Source: Pedobacter yulinensis | GTDB lineage: Bacteria > Bacteroidota > Bacteroidia > Sphingobacteriales > Sphingobacteriaceae | Length of the DNA stretch: 64,000 bases | NCBI RefSeq assembly: GCF_003029735.1 | Contig: NZ_KZ686273.1 | Coordinates: 1-64,000 of the forward strand | Direction: 5' to 3' | Shown: piece by piece, positions 1 through 8,740 of the stretch | How positions within the stretch are numbered: the stretch's first letter is position 1 | How the letters are laid out: each line of letters opens with the position of its first letter | Position numbers and translations under genes: made by a program | Notes under the pieces: generated by a model | Told to the model about the DNA's origin: nothing | The model's input: the letters and a program-made list of their open reading frames with translations, nothing else | The model's database searches: none

Positions 1-72
1 GAACAGAGAAGTTAAGCCCGCCAGAGCCGATGGTACTGCGGTAACACGTGGGAGAGTAGGTCGGTGCCAAAT
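1..72 (+). rRNA. rrf: 5S ribosomal RNA, 3' part
   Basis: The first ~72 bases match the conserved 3' two-thirds of bacterial 5S rRNA, including the loop-B/helix III region GAACAGAGAAGTTAAGCCC and the GATGGTACTGC segment, ending near TCGGTGCCAA. The 5' end lies outside the window, so the upstream sequence should be the rest of an rrn operon (16S-23S-5S). A strong terminator follows directly. Confidence 0.93.
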
Positions 73-80
73 CTTAAACT

Positions 81-115
81 GGCCTTAGCTTTTACTAGCT
101 AAGGCCTTTTTGTTT
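81..115 (+). terminator. rrn operon terminator
   Basis: A perfect 10-bp stem (81-90 with 97-106, arms GGCCTTAGCT/AGCTAAGGCC) with a 6-nt loop is followed by a T-rich run (107-117). It sits right after the 5S rRNA and ends the rRNA operon. Confidence 0.9.
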
Positions 116-240
116 TTGTCCCTGTTTCGCCCTGGGTAAACAATTCCGCTTAGCGGATGTTAAAAAATGTCAAATCTTCGGTCCCTCTTAACCGAAATCC
201 GTAATATTGCAGATTACTTATCTTGTTATCAGTTACATCT

Positions 241-1986
241 ATGAGATTTAGAAGAATTATTATAACCGCCTGTTTAGCGCTCGGCAGCACCGTCGGCTTT
301 GCACAAAGCAAAGACGTGAAATTGCCCGCAAACTGGTTTAATCTTGACCTGGCAGAGAATGGCTATTTCGGCATCAGTACAGAAAAGGCATACCGCGAGC
401 TGCTGAAAAATAAGAAGCCGAAAGAAAAGATCATTGTAGCGGTGATCGACGGAGGTACAGATATCGGTCATGAAGACCTGAAGAATGTTCTTTGGACAAA
501 TAAAAAAGAAATAGCTGGCAATGGCAAAGACGACGATGGCAATGGCTACATCGACGATGTGCACGGCTGGAATTTTATCGGTTCAAAAAATGGCAATCTG
601 GCCTATGATAACCTTGAACTGGTTCGCCTGATGCGTGTGTATGCGCCAAAGTACCAGAGCACGATCAACTCTACACCCTTAGACAGTACCCAACGCGAGG
701 AATTTGCGCTGTTTAAAAGAATGACTGCCGATTATGGCAAAAGATATCAGGACGCTTACCAGACATTCGCTGTTATTCAAGCCATCAACAAAGTGATCGA
801 TTCGGTTTCAGCAACGACTAAAAAGCCGGTTCCAACCCTCCAGGACATTGAAAGCTATAAAGCAAATGACGAAATAGAAGAGCAGGTTAAGACCATTATC
901 CGCCGCGGCTCAAAAGAGGATGGCAGCTTTGAAAAGTTCTATAAGAACATGAAAAAGGCGTACAAGGATTATGACGTCATGCTCAACTATAACCTGAACC
1001 CTAAGTACGATGAGCGAGCCAAACTGGTTGGCGATGACTACAACAACGCAAGTGAGCGTTACTATGGAAATAATGATGTGAAAGGCCCCAATGCCGACCA
1101 CGGATCGCACGTGGCAGGCATCATTGGCGCCGAACGGAACAACAACAGGGGAATCAACGGTGTGGCCAGCCACATCAGCATCATGTCGATTCGCGTGGTA
1201 CCAGAGGGCGATGAACGCGATAAAGATGTTGCCAACGGCATTCGCTACGCGGTAGATAACGGCGCCAGGGTTATTAACATGAGTTTTGGTAAAGCCTACA
1301 AGTGGAACAAGCAGGTGGTCGACTCTGCCGTCAAGTATGCCGAACAGAAGGGCGTACTGCTGGTCCATGCGGCAGGCAATGAGAACCAGAATAACGACAT
1401 CGAATCAAATTTCCCAAATAAGTTTTTTGAGAGCCCCGAAGCCATCGCTTATGAAAAGGCGCATAAAAAACCTGCATTACCTGCCCGTTTGCCGGTTGCA
1501 CCTTCACCGAACGGCGTGCAGCCCCGCCCAACTCCGCTCAGCTCGCTGAAACCGATGGTTGATTCTGCAAAGTTCAGTCTGCCGCATGCCTCAAACTGGA
1601 TCGAAGTCGGCGCGAGCGCTTATGCAGACAATGAAGACCTGAAGGCCTCGTTCTCCAATTATGGAAAACACACTGTCGATGTCTTCGCGCCCGGCTTCAT
1701 GATCAACTCTACGGTGCCTGATTCAAAGTATGAGGAGTTTGACGGAACAAGTATGGCTTCGCCGGTAGTTGCCGGGCTTTCTGCACTGATCCTTTCCTAT
1801 TACCCGAAATTAACGCCTAAACAGGTTCGTGAAATCTTGATGAAGTCGGTAGTGAAGGTGAACCATAAAGTGAAGTATAAAAATGAGCGGGATGAAACCG
1901 TTCGTGTTCCTTTTTCAGATATCTGCGTAAGCGGCGGCGTTGTTAATGCTTACCAGGCGCTGAAACTTGCCGAAACCTATAAATAA
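241..1986 (+). CDS. Secreted subtilisin-like serine protease (S8 family)
   Basis: Exported S8 peptidase of 581 residues. The ATG at 241 is preferred over an in-frame TTG at 223 because it gives a clean signal peptide (MRFRR, hydrophobic core, GFAQ cleavage site near residue 22). The catalytic triad is visible: Asp70 in VAVIDGG, His287 in DHGSHVAG and Ser504 in DGTSMASP, with oxyanion Asn380 in AAGNEN. About 216 residues separate Asp and His, against roughly 30 in subtilisin. The charged, Lys/Tyr-rich insert has no motif I recognise. A second Pro-rich insert lies around residues 400-440. There is no propeptide typical of secreted subtilisins and no C-terminal sorting domain, so the protein may be periplasmic. 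It stands alone between two terminators. Confidence 0.9.
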   Translation: MRFRRIIITACLALGSTVGFAQSKDVKLPANWFNLDLAENGYFGISTEKAYRELLKNKKPKEKIIVAVIDGGTDIGHEDLKNVLWTNKKEIAGNGKDDDGNGYIDDVHGWNFIGSKNGNLAYDNLELVRLMRVYAPKYQSTINSTPLDSTQREEFALFKRMTADYGKRYQDAYQTFAVIQAINKVIDSVSATTKKPVPTLQDIESYKANDEIEEQVKTIIRRGSKEDGSFEKFYKNMKKAYKDYDVMLNYNLNPKYDERAKLVGDDYNNASERYYGNNDVKGPNADHGSHVAGIIGAERNNNRGINGVASHISIMSIRVVPEGDERDKDVANGIRYAVDNGARVINMSFGKAYKWNKQVVDSAVKYAEQKGVLLVHAAGNENQNNDIESNFPNKFFESPEAIAYEKAHKKPALPARLPVAPSPNGVQPRPTPLSSLKPMVDSAKFSLPHASNWIEVGASAYADNEDLKASFSNYGKHTVDVFAPGFMINSTVPDSKYEEFDGTSMASPVVAGLSALILSYYPKLTPKQVREILMKSVVKVNHKVKYKNERDETVRVPFSDICVSGGVVNAYQALKLAETYK

Positions 1987-2009
1987 ACCGGTGCCATGTG
2001 CACGGTCAG

Positions 2010-2040
2010 GTCAGCCATGTTTAACCATGGCTGGCTTTTT
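2010..2040 (+). terminator. Terminator of the S8 protease gene
   Basis: A 10-bp stem with one G-T pair (2010-2019 with 2026-2035, core CAGCCATG/CATGGCTG) is followed by a run of T. It lies between the convergent S8 protease and deacetylase genes. Confidence 0.8.
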
Positions 2041-2816
2041 TATTGAATGCTGTGAATAAAATCGCGGGTCGTGGTGAAGCGCAGTCCCTTACCGAGCATG
2101 TGCCTGATAAACTGGTCCATCCTGGCTGCCATTTTACCACCGGTGTTTCGTCTGACATAAGCAGGAAAGCCAAAACGCGGGGCATCGTCCAGGTCAGTAA
2201 ACTCCCAGGGGTGGAAATAGATGTTCAGGTAACCATCATGTTTAACTGTAGCAAGTGCCATTTTCTGATAGAGCCATAGCGGCAGGTTGTGAAACGACAG
2301 CCAGAAAAGCGGGAAGCGGAACAAAGGCGTCACAGACGCCGGCAATTGCAAGACCCCTTCTTTTATAAAAAATGTTCGCGGCATGTTCAGGTTATTGTAG
2401 CGTCCGGGTAAAAACGTCGGGTTAATGGAAGAATTGTAGGTGTAACCTGCTTTTGACAGTTCCTTCTCGTCGACAGGCATCATACGTGCCATGCGGTAGC
2501 CGGCAACCGGCTGTCCTGAAAGTCGCTCCAGCTCCAGTTTGGATTCACGCAGGTGTTCCGGCTTAAAATCTGAATGGTAAAATCCGTGTGAAGCGAGTTC
2601 ATGTCCGGCGGCGGCAATGCGCTCCAGGAGATCAGGAATTTCTCTGGCAAAGATCACCGTGCAATAGAAGGTAGCTTTAACGGCGTGTTTCTCCAGAATA
2701 TCCAGAATGGCCATTGTACCTTGCCGCGATATGGCTATCTGGTCGGCAAAACTGATGTTGCGCCCATATTCAAACGGCATGTCGAACTCTTCAATGTCGA
2801 AACTAAGCAGGATCAT
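2040..2816 (-). CDS. Polysaccharide deacetylase (NodB-type)
   Basis: A 258-residue carbohydrate esterase 4 (NodB-fold) protein. The catalytic/metal motif SFDIEE is near residue 7, the metal-binding HxxxH is at His77/His81 (ASHGFYH), and a late motif FHPWEF resembles the deacetylases found with exopolysaccharide and exosortase clusters. No signal peptide is visible, so it probably acts on a lipid-linked or nucleotide-linked sugar in the cytoplasm. It is last in a four-gene minus-strand operon, and its ATG overlaps the stop of the GT2 gene by 4 nt. The substrate is presumably an N-acetylated sugar on the glycan made by the operon (inference). Confidence 0.85.
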   Translation of the reverse strand: MILLSFDIEEFDMPFEYGRNISFADQIAISRQGTMAILDILEKHAVKATFYCTVIFAREIPDLLERIAAAGHELASHGFYHSDFKPEHLRESKLELERLSGQPVAGYRMARMMPVDEKELSKAGYTYNSSINPTFLPGRYNNLNMPRTFFIKEGVLQLPASVTPLFRFPLFWLSFHNLPLWLYQKMALATVKHDGYLNIYFHPWEFTDLDDAPRFGFPAYVRRNTGGKMAARMDQFIRHMLGKGLRFTTTRDFIHSIQ

Positions 2817-3751
2817 GAGATATGGTCGGGTAATACGGCTGAACGGACAATGTAATTCGGGCGGTTTTTGCTTTGCATAAACATCTTTCCAACATAGATA
2901 CCGATAATGCCGAGAATGATCAGTTGCAAACCACCGAAAAAAACGATGGTCATAATAACAGAAGCCCAGCCGGAAACTTCGACACCAGTATAAAAGGCAT
3001 AAATTACATAAGGTACGTACAGAACAGACGCAAGTGAAAATACGAAACCGAGGTAAACGGCCGTATACAGGGGCTTGATGCTGAACGAGGTGACGCCATG
3101 CAGGGCCAGGCGCATCATTTTTTTCAGGGTGTATTTACTTTTGCCCGAAAAACGTTTAGCCGGCGTGTAGTGTAGCGCGTATTGCCTGAAGCCCAGCCAT
3201 TTCACAAGTCCGCGCAGAAAGGGTTCACTTTCATGAAAATTCCTGAACACATTAACTACTTTTTTGTCCAGTAACCGGAAATCAGCTGCACCCGGCTCGA
3301 GTTCTATGTCTGAAAGGGCATTGAGCAACGTATAAAAAAGGCTGGAAGAACCCCGCTTGCGTTTGGAAAGATCTTTATCATCTTCCCGGACAGTGTAAAC
3401 GACTTCAAAGCCATCTTCCCATTTCTGCAAAAGTTCGGGTATGGCTTCAGGTGGGTGCTGCAGGTCGCAGTCCATGCTGATCACACAGTCGCCACAGGCA
3501 TGGTCCAGACCTGCTTTCACGGCAAGCTGATGGCCGAAATTTCTGGAGAACTCCAGGTAATACACATGGATGTTCGTTTCGCGCAGGCGGTTAATCACGT
3601 CGACCGAACGGTCGCTGCTGCCATCGTCCACCAGGATCAGCTCGTACCTGTAGTTCAGGCCGCTGAATACCTCGTCAATGCGGTTTGCGATAACCGGAAT
3701 ATTATCAGCTTCGTTATAGGAGGGAATGACGATAGAAACCAGTTTTTTCAC
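2813..3751 (-). CDS. Glycosyltransferase family 2, polyprenyl-phosphate type
   Basis: A 312-residue GT2 enzyme of the DPM1/GtrB kind. The GT-A domain starts at residue 4 with VSIVIPSYNE, has VDDGSSD at ~41-47 and the DxD motif D94-C-D96 followed by LQHPP. Two C-terminal membrane helices lie at about 228-255 and 262-290. This layout usually transfers one sugar to undecaprenyl phosphate or another polyprenyl carrier at the inner membrane. It overlaps its neighbours by 4 nt on both sides, so translation is likely coupled. The sugar cannot be told from sequence. Confidence 0.88.
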   Translation of the reverse strand: MKKLVSIVIPSYNEADNIPVIANRIDEVFSGLNYRYELILVDDGSSDRSVDVINRLRETNIHVYYLEFSRNFGHQLAVKAGLDHACGDCVISMDCDLQHPPEAIPELLQKWEDGFEVVYTVREDDKDLSKRKRGSSSLFYTLLNALSDIELEPGAADFRLLDKKVVNVFRNFHESEPFLRGLVKWLGFRQYALHYTPAKRFSGKSKYTLKKMMRLALHGVTSFSIKPLYTAVYLGFVFSLASVLYVPYVIYAFYTGVEVSGWASVIMTIVFFGGLQLIILGIIGIYVGKMFMQSKNRPNYIVRSAVLPDHIS

Positions 3752-4482
3752 GCGGTGAAATCTAATACAACATTATAGCGGCCCGAATGCAGGCTCAGGT
3801 TTTTTACAAAAGTAACGCCGACACCCAGCTCTGACGCTGCCTCGCGAAAAAAATCCTGGTTAATCTCCAAGAGTCCCAGTTTTTTGATTTTCCGGTAATC
3901 TGAGAACAATGCATACAGGATAAACTTTGCAAACTTTGTTGCATAGCCCTTGCGTAAGGCATGGCCTGAGATGCTGACAATGTCAGAAAAAGCTGAATGC
4001 CCTTCAGGCATAATGTCGGCAAGGATACAGGTGAATTTTTGCCGGGAGGAAGCTTCTTTAAGTGCTGACAGGAGCGCCCTGACGCGGGGCAGCGACGGAT
4101 AATATTGCAGCACGCTCAACATAAGCACGCGGGTTATGCGTTCCCTGACAATGATATCGGCGTAAGCCTGGAAATCATAGGCCGGTGTCACGCTGAAATC
4201 CAGCCGGGCCGAAACACCAAGGCGCTTCCGGCAGCCGTCTATGTAAGGCGCAGATATGTCTGTACCATGAATAAAATCGTAGCGCTCTTTGAGCATATCG
4301 ACCAGGAACCCCGGACCGCAGCCCAGGTCCAGCAGCCGTTGTCCTTTCCCGGGAAAAGTCGTTTCAAATTGTTCAGCAAAATAGGCCGTAGCCTGCCACA
4401 TGATCTCATCGAAGCCCGAAGGATTCGTTGTCCAGAATTGTTCCCATTGCCCGGGCACCTTTTGTCTGCTCGCCTTGCTCAT
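3748..4482 (-). CDS. Class I SAM-dependent methyltransferase
   Basis: A 244-residue methyltransferase with the SAM-binding motif I LLDLGCGPGF at residues 50-59, an acidic residue at the end of strand 2 (HGTDIS), and the N-terminal signature QWEQFWTTNPSGFDEIMWQA. The substrate is unknown. It lies between a GT87 membrane protein (13-nt gap) and a GT2 gene (4-nt overlap), so it may methylate the sugar or lipid made by this operon (inference). Confidence 0.82.
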   Translation of the reverse strand: MSKASRQKVPGQWEQFWTTNPSGFDEIMWQATAYFAEQFETTFPGKGQRLLDLGCGPGFLVDMLKERYDFIHGTDISAPYIDGCRKRLGVSARLDFSVTPAYDFQAYADIIVRERITRVLMLSVLQYYPSLPRVRALLSALKEASSRQKFTCILADIMPEGHSAFSDIVSISGHALRKGYATKFAKFILYALFSDYRKIKKLGLLEINQDFFREAASELGVGVTFVKNLSLHSGRYNVVLDFTA

Positions 4483-4495
4483 AATGATTGGTTTT

Positions 4496-5680
4496 TCAGG
4501 CCTGGCGCCCGACAGGCGAAGTTATGAAATTGCCGAACAATACGCGGGCCGCAATGTCAAACCAGATCAGAATACATGGCAATGCTTTCAGCGCATAAGG
4601 TTTGACGTAGTCTTCCCGCACAAACCTGGGGAAGAGATCTGAAGGCGAAAAGCTGGTCAGCACAATAGCAAATACCAGCAGACCTATCGTATACCGCGAC
4701 TGCGGAACGGTTACAAACCAAAGTGCTACGCCTGCAAAAGCAATAATATACGTGGGCGATTCGACATTGGTATTGAATAAAACCAGGCAAAGCAGCACAT
4801 AACAGAGAATCAGGAGCCGGAACCGCGAGGCATCGTGCTGCCTGTGCCGCATCAGCGCGAGGCCTAGCAGAACAGCTGCCCCGAGGCAGCCGTAAAGCAC
4901 CGGGATGTGCAAGCCGGTGCTGCGCCGCAGAAACCCCGAGAAAGAGATGTCAGCCATATCGCTTACCTGGTTCAGGGAGTTTTTATAGAGCAGCGACGCG
5001 TACCAATCCCGGTATCCCGCCTGTACAAACGCCCAGTTGGAAATAACCGCCGGCAGTATAATAAAGACCACGAACACCGCGGCAAAGGTTCCTATAAAAC
5101 GCCATTTGTGCCGGATAAAGAAAAAGAAAGCAAGACCCACAATGCCATACAATTTCGTGAAAAGGCCAATCATCATGGCTACGGTTGCGGGAAATAACCT
5201 GTGTCTTTCCAGATAACAGAAAGTCAGGAGAATCAGCCCGGTAATGCCCACGTTGAACTGCACCGAAAGCAAAGCGGTTAGCAACTCGTGCGAGCAGATC
5301 CAGAGCATCAGTTTTCGCTTGTTCTCTGTAACCGGCAGCTGCCAGATGGCATAAAAGAGCACTGCAGTGTTGCATACATTCCACAGGATGACTCCTGCCC
5401 AGTCGGGCATCATGGCAAAGGGGGCAATGATGACGGCGAAGAAAGGTCCGTAGTGGTTGCTGTCCATGTATTCGGCCGGATATTCAGGATACAGCGGCTG
5501 CAGCCGAAGACTGTGCCAAAAAGTGTATTTGAAGATCAGGTAATTGTTGATAGCATGGTTCAGGTACTGCTTCAGCGCCGATACAACAGCAAGCAGCAGA
5601 TACAGCACCACCAGCGTTGGCCTGCTCATGAGGAAACGCAAGATCTTTCCGCCGAGCGTATTCAGAAAAATTCGAGCCAT
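4496..5680 (-). CDS. GT87/DUF2029 membrane glycosyltransferase
   Basis: A polytopic protein (~394 residues, about ten hydrophobic segments) of the GT-C fold family GT87 (DUF2029), which uses polyprenyl-phosphate sugars. The typical signature 'YGPFF...P...P...LW' is at NHYGPFFAVIIAPFAMMPD. The ATG at 5680 is preferred. A TTG at 5716 adds 12 residues (SQLKYISCCK...) that look unlike a membrane-protein start. It heads the operon GT87, methyltransferase, GT2, deacetylase. A pairing of GT2 making Pol-P-sugar with GT87 using it is a sensible reading, but it is inference. Confidence 0.78.
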   Translation of the reverse strand: MARIFLNTLGGKILRFLMSRPTLVVLYLLLAVVSALKQYLNHAINNYLIFKYTFWHSLRLQPLYPEYPAEYMDSNHYGPFFAVIIAPFAMMPDWAGVILWNVCNTAVLFYAIWQLPVTENKRKLMLWICSHELLTALLSVQFNVGITGLILLTFCYLERHRLFPATVAMMIGLFTKLYGIVGLAFFFFIRHKWRFIGTFAAVFVVFIILPAVISNWAFVQAGYRDWYASLLYKNSLNQVSDMADISFSGFLRRSTGLHIPVLYGCLGAAVLLGLALMRHRQHDASRFRLLILCYVLLCLVLFNTNVESPTYIIAFAGVALWFVTVPQSRYTIGLLVFAIVLTSFSPSDLFPRFVREDYVKPYALKALPCILIWFDIAARVLFGNFITSPVGRQA

Positions 5681-5844
5681 AATTTTGCAGCAAGATATGT
5701 ATTTTAATTGTGACAAAAAAGGTCTTTCGGCGTTTCATACAGCTTGGTTGTAAGACATGCGGCTCCGGCCTTCGGCTTCGCTGATAAATTGTTTTAGCTA
5801 ATCGTGAAACTTGCTATCTTGGACCTAGATAACACAAGCACATA

Positions 5845-6906
5845 ATGAGAACCTTAAAACTTTTTATCGGTATGCTGCTTCTGGGGCAGGTTGCCCTTGC
5901 ACAACCCAAAGTGTACAAACAGCGCGTTGAACTGATCAGGAAAAATATTCAGACCGTATTTTATGAACCGGCATCCGGACTGTACTTCGAGAAGGACCTT
6001 CCTACAGCTCGGGAACGCAGGTATTCCTTTCTGTGGCCGCTCTGCGCACTCATGGATGGTGCAAACGAGGTCGACGCGTTGAAGACGGGCAAACCTTATC
6101 TTCCGGGAGTCATGAAGGCAATTGAACGCTACGATGCTAAAGACGAAGCCATTCCGGGCTACCGCTCTTACCTTGCCGATGCCGGCCGCGACAGCCGTTT
6201 TTACGATGACAACCAATGGCTGGGAATTACTGCAGCCGAAAATTACCTTCGCACAAAAGATGCCCGGTATCTTGAACTCAGCAAAAAGATATATCGTTTC
6301 ATGATGAGCGGTTATGACGAACTGGCCGGCGGCGGCCTTTACTGGCAGGAAGATAAGAAAGACACAAAAAATACCTGCAGTAACGGGCCAGGCGTGCTGG
6401 TGGCGCTTAAACTCTTCCAGATGACTGGCGAGAAAAAATACCTGGACACCGCGGTTTCTCTATACAACTGGACCAAGAAGCATTTGCAGGACACAGACGG
6501 GCTCTATTTTGATAACATCAAAATTCCATCGCTTGCGCTCGACAAAAAGAAATATACTTACAACACGGGCACCATGCTCAATTCGGCAGTGATCCTCTAT
6601 ACGATTACCAAAGAAAAGGCCTATCTGGAAGAGGCCAGGCGCATAGCTGCTGCCGGAAAAGCATTCTTTTATCAGGATGGCAAGCTGCCGGGACATTACT
6701 GGTTCAATGTGGTCATGCTGCGTGGTTATCTGGATCTTTACAAAATCGATAAGAATCCCGCGTACATCGACTTTTTTAAAGCAGAAGGCGAACGGATCTG
6801 GCAGGAAGAACGCGATGCATCAGGGCTGATTGGCCGGCATAAAGTGAAAGCGCTGATTGATCAGGCAGCCATGCTCGAGTTTTATGCAAGGCTTGCCCGG
6901 CTCTAA
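5845..6906 (+). CDS. Glycoside hydrolase family 76 (alpha-1,6-mannanase-like)
   Basis: A 353-residue exported enzyme. The signal peptide is MRTLKLFIGMLLLGQVALAQ (cut near 20). The (alpha/alpha)6-barrel family GH76 shows its catalytic Asp pair as D121-D122 in FYDDNQW, with typical GGLYW, NTGTMLNS and GNGP-like (SNGPGVL) elements. GH76 enzymes cleave alpha-1,6-mannan, and in Bacteroidota they often work on yeast mannan. No SusC/D or other mannan gene is adjacent, so this is a lone enzyme. A weak promoter-like TTG(5789)-N23-TATCTTGG(5815) lies upstream. Confidence 0.82.
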   Translation: MRTLKLFIGMLLLGQVALAQPKVYKQRVELIRKNIQTVFYEPASGLYFEKDLPTARERRYSFLWPLCALMDGANEVDALKTGKPYLPGVMKAIERYDAKDEAIPGYRSYLADAGRDSRFYDDNQWLGITAAENYLRTKDARYLELSKKIYRFMMSGYDELAGGGLYWQEDKKDTKNTCSNGPGVLVALKLFQMTGEKKYLDTAVSLYNWTKKHLQDTDGLYFDNIKIPSLALDKKKYTYNTGTMLNSAVILYTITKEKAYLEEARRIAAAGKAFFYQDGKLPGHYWFNVVMLRGYLDLYKIDKNPAYIDFFKAEGERIWQEERDASGLIGRHKVKALIDQAAMLEFYARLARL

Positions 6907-7003
6907 AGCCGAAGAATCGTATCGAATAAGATCAGGCGGGGCGGAGTGCCTGGAACTTCATGCAACCGCTTACTAAAGAATGACGACTGCCCCGAATTCA
7001 GAC

Positions 7004-7040
7004 TGAACCCCACAAGTTGGAAAACAACTTATGGGGTTCA
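7004..7040. repeat. 16-bp inverted repeat (GAAAA loop) between convergent genes
   Basis: The arms 7004-7019 and 7025-7040 (TGAACCCCACAAGTTG against CAACTTATGGGGTTCA) pair over 16 bp with one exception. That position is a C/A mismatch in plus-strand RNA and a U-G pair in minus-strand RNA. The loop is GAAAA. It lies between the ends of the GH76 gene (+) and the HerA-like ATPase gene (-). Neither side has a proper U-run, so it may be a 3'-end protecting hairpin rather than a classical terminator. Confidence 0.65.
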
Positions 7041-7063
7041 TTATTTGAGGTCGTGTCTCTTGT

Positions 7064-8641
7064 TTAAACTCCGAAAAGGCCGCCAGACCGATGTCTGGTT
7101 TTTCTGCCCGTCAGCATCCCAAATAATCCGCGTACGATTTCCTTTCCGATCTGCCTGGTAATCGGTGCACCCAATACCTGCTCCATGAGGCTTTTCTCAG
7201 CTGACCGCCGGTTTTGTCCGTTCGGTGGTTGTTTAGAATTGCCGGTCGGTTCAGTATGTTCTTTTCCGTTGCCAGCGCTGTTTAACCGTTCAATCAGCAT
7301 TTCATAGGCGCTTCTGGAGTCGACCGCCTGGCGGTACCGGGCGCCGGTTCCACTTGCCGAGACCAGTGCGAGCGTTTCGGCCTGCGTGAGCGGAGCCATC
7401 TCTGCACGGGGGGGCATGAGCATGGTGGCGGCAACCTCTGTCGGTATACCCTTGTCGTTCAGTACCGTAATAAGCGCCTGGCCGGTCCCCAGCCCGGTCA
7501 GCAATTCATCGATCTTATAAAACGCCGACCTCGGATACGTTTTTACCGTTTTTTTAAGGGCATCGAGGCCATTCGGCGTAAAGGCGCGCAGAGCATGCTG
7601 GATTCGGTTGCCAAGCTGTGACAAGACCTGTTGCGGAACATCGGCGGGTGCCTGCGTGCAAAAGAAGATACCCACTCCTTTCGAGCGAATCAGGCGGATC
7701 ACGGTTTCGATCTGTTCCATGAATGCATCAGAGGCGTCTTTGAAGAGCAGGTGCGCTTCATCAAAAAAGAACACGAGCTTCGGTTTGTCAAGGTCGCCCG
7801 CTTCGGGCAGCGTGTTGTAGATTTCAACAATCAGGCTTAGCAGAAAGGTAGAATAGAGCATGGGCTGATGTTGTACATCGGCAATATTGAGCAGGCTGAT
7901 TACGCCCTTGCCATCTACCCGCTGCAGCAGGTCGGCAATATCGAAAGAGGTTTCGCCAAACAATTCACTCAAGCCCTGTTGTTCAATTGCGGCAATCTTT
8001 CGCAGTATGGTTCCCGATGTGGAGGCAGAAATACGGCCATAACTTTCTTTGATCTCTGCGGCCCCAGGCCCATCGGCCAGGTAAGAAACGAGCTTTCTCA
8101 GGTCTTTAAGGTCCACAACGGGCAGGCCGTTGTCGTCTGCGTATTTGAAAATAACTGACAGCACGCCGGTCTGCGTATCATTCAGGTCGAGCAGTTTACC
8201 AAGCAGAAGCGGCCCGAACTCGGTAACGGTTGCGCGCATGGGTGCACCCAGATTGCCGGAAAGCGAATAGAGCTCGACCGGAAAGCCGGCTGGTACGAAG
8301 TCTTTTTGCAAGAGTGCAGCCCTTTCCAGAATGCGTGGATTGGTCGTTCCAGGTTTATGCAAGCCGGAAAGATCTCCCTTTACATCAAGCATGAAAACCG
8401 GAACGCCTGCATCTGAAAGCTGCTCAGCGAGTAACTGCAGGGTGCGCGTTTTCCCGGTTCCGGTGGCCCCGGCAACCAGGCCGTGCCTGTTTATCATGCG
8501 CAGGGGGATGTTGACGGCAGCCGCTGCATGAACCTGGCCGTCCAGGATGCCGGCGCCCAGGCAGATGGATGGGGTGGAAAAGGTATACGAATCATTGATC
8601 TTTTCTATAAAATCAGTTGTCAGGTTTGTCATAGGTGGCAT
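7064..8641 (-). CDS. HerA/YjgR-like ATPase (DUF853)
   Basis: A P-loop ATPase of the HerA/FtsK superfamily, DUF853 (E. coli YjgR) type, ~525 residues. Walker A is GATGTGKT in HGLVAGATGTGKTRTLQ, Walker B is LVFFFDEAH, and the arginine-rich region FFCTQAPADVPQQVLSQLG follows. The ATG at 8641 or 8632 (MPPMTNL...) is more likely than the TTG at 8704. The biological role of this family is unsettled. Its relatives pump DNA, but YjgR-like proteins have no fixed partner. It is followed by no strong terminator apart from the hairpin at 7004-7040. Confidence 0.85.
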   Translation of the reverse strand: MPPMTNLTTDFIEKINDSYTFSTPSICLGAGILDGQVHAAAAVNIPLRMINRHGLVAGATGTGKTRTLQLLAEQLSDAGVPVFMLDVKGDLSGLHKPGTTNPRILERAALLQKDFVPAGFPVELYSLSGNLGAPMRATVTEFGPLLLGKLLDLNDTQTGVLSVIFKYADDNGLPVVDLKDLRKLVSYLADGPGAAEIKESYGRISASTSGTILRKIAAIEQQGLSELFGETSFDIADLLQRVDGKGVISLLNIADVQHQPMLYSTFLLSLIVEIYNTLPEAGDLDKPKLVFFFDEAHLLFKDASDAFMEQIETVIRLIRSKGVGIFFCTQAPADVPQQVLSQLGNRIQHALRAFTPNGLDALKKTVKTYPRSAFYKIDELLTGLGTGQALITVLNDKGIPTEVAATMLMPPRAEMAPLTQAETLALVSASGTGARYRQAVDSRSAYEMLIERLNSAGNGKEHTEPTGNSKQPPNGQNRRSAEKSLMEQVLGAPITRQIGKEIVRGLFGMLTGRKTRHRSGGLFGV

Positions 8642-8696
8642 TGAAAGTACAATGTAAGAAAACCCTGTATAATTTAGAAAGGACGACGCGGGCTTA

Positions 8697-8733
8697 AATG
8701 ACAACAGGCCGGTATTTCCGGCCTGTTGTCATT
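8697..8733 (-). terminator. Terminator-like hairpin after the S9D peptidase gene
   Basis: A perfect 16-bp stem (8697-8712 with 8718-8733) has a 5-nt loop. It lies 8 bp beyond the stop codon of the S9 peptidase. On the minus strand it is followed by only a short T stretch (TTTA), so it is probably an efficient pause/termination or RNA-stabilising structure. Confidence 0.7.
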
Positions 8734-8740
8734 ATGGTAC

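Noticed and set aside
5789..5822. Promoter for the GH76 gene (TTG-N23-TATCTTGG)
   Set aside because: The -7 box deviates at a key T and the spacer is at the upper limit, so I mention it only in the gene entry and do not call it.
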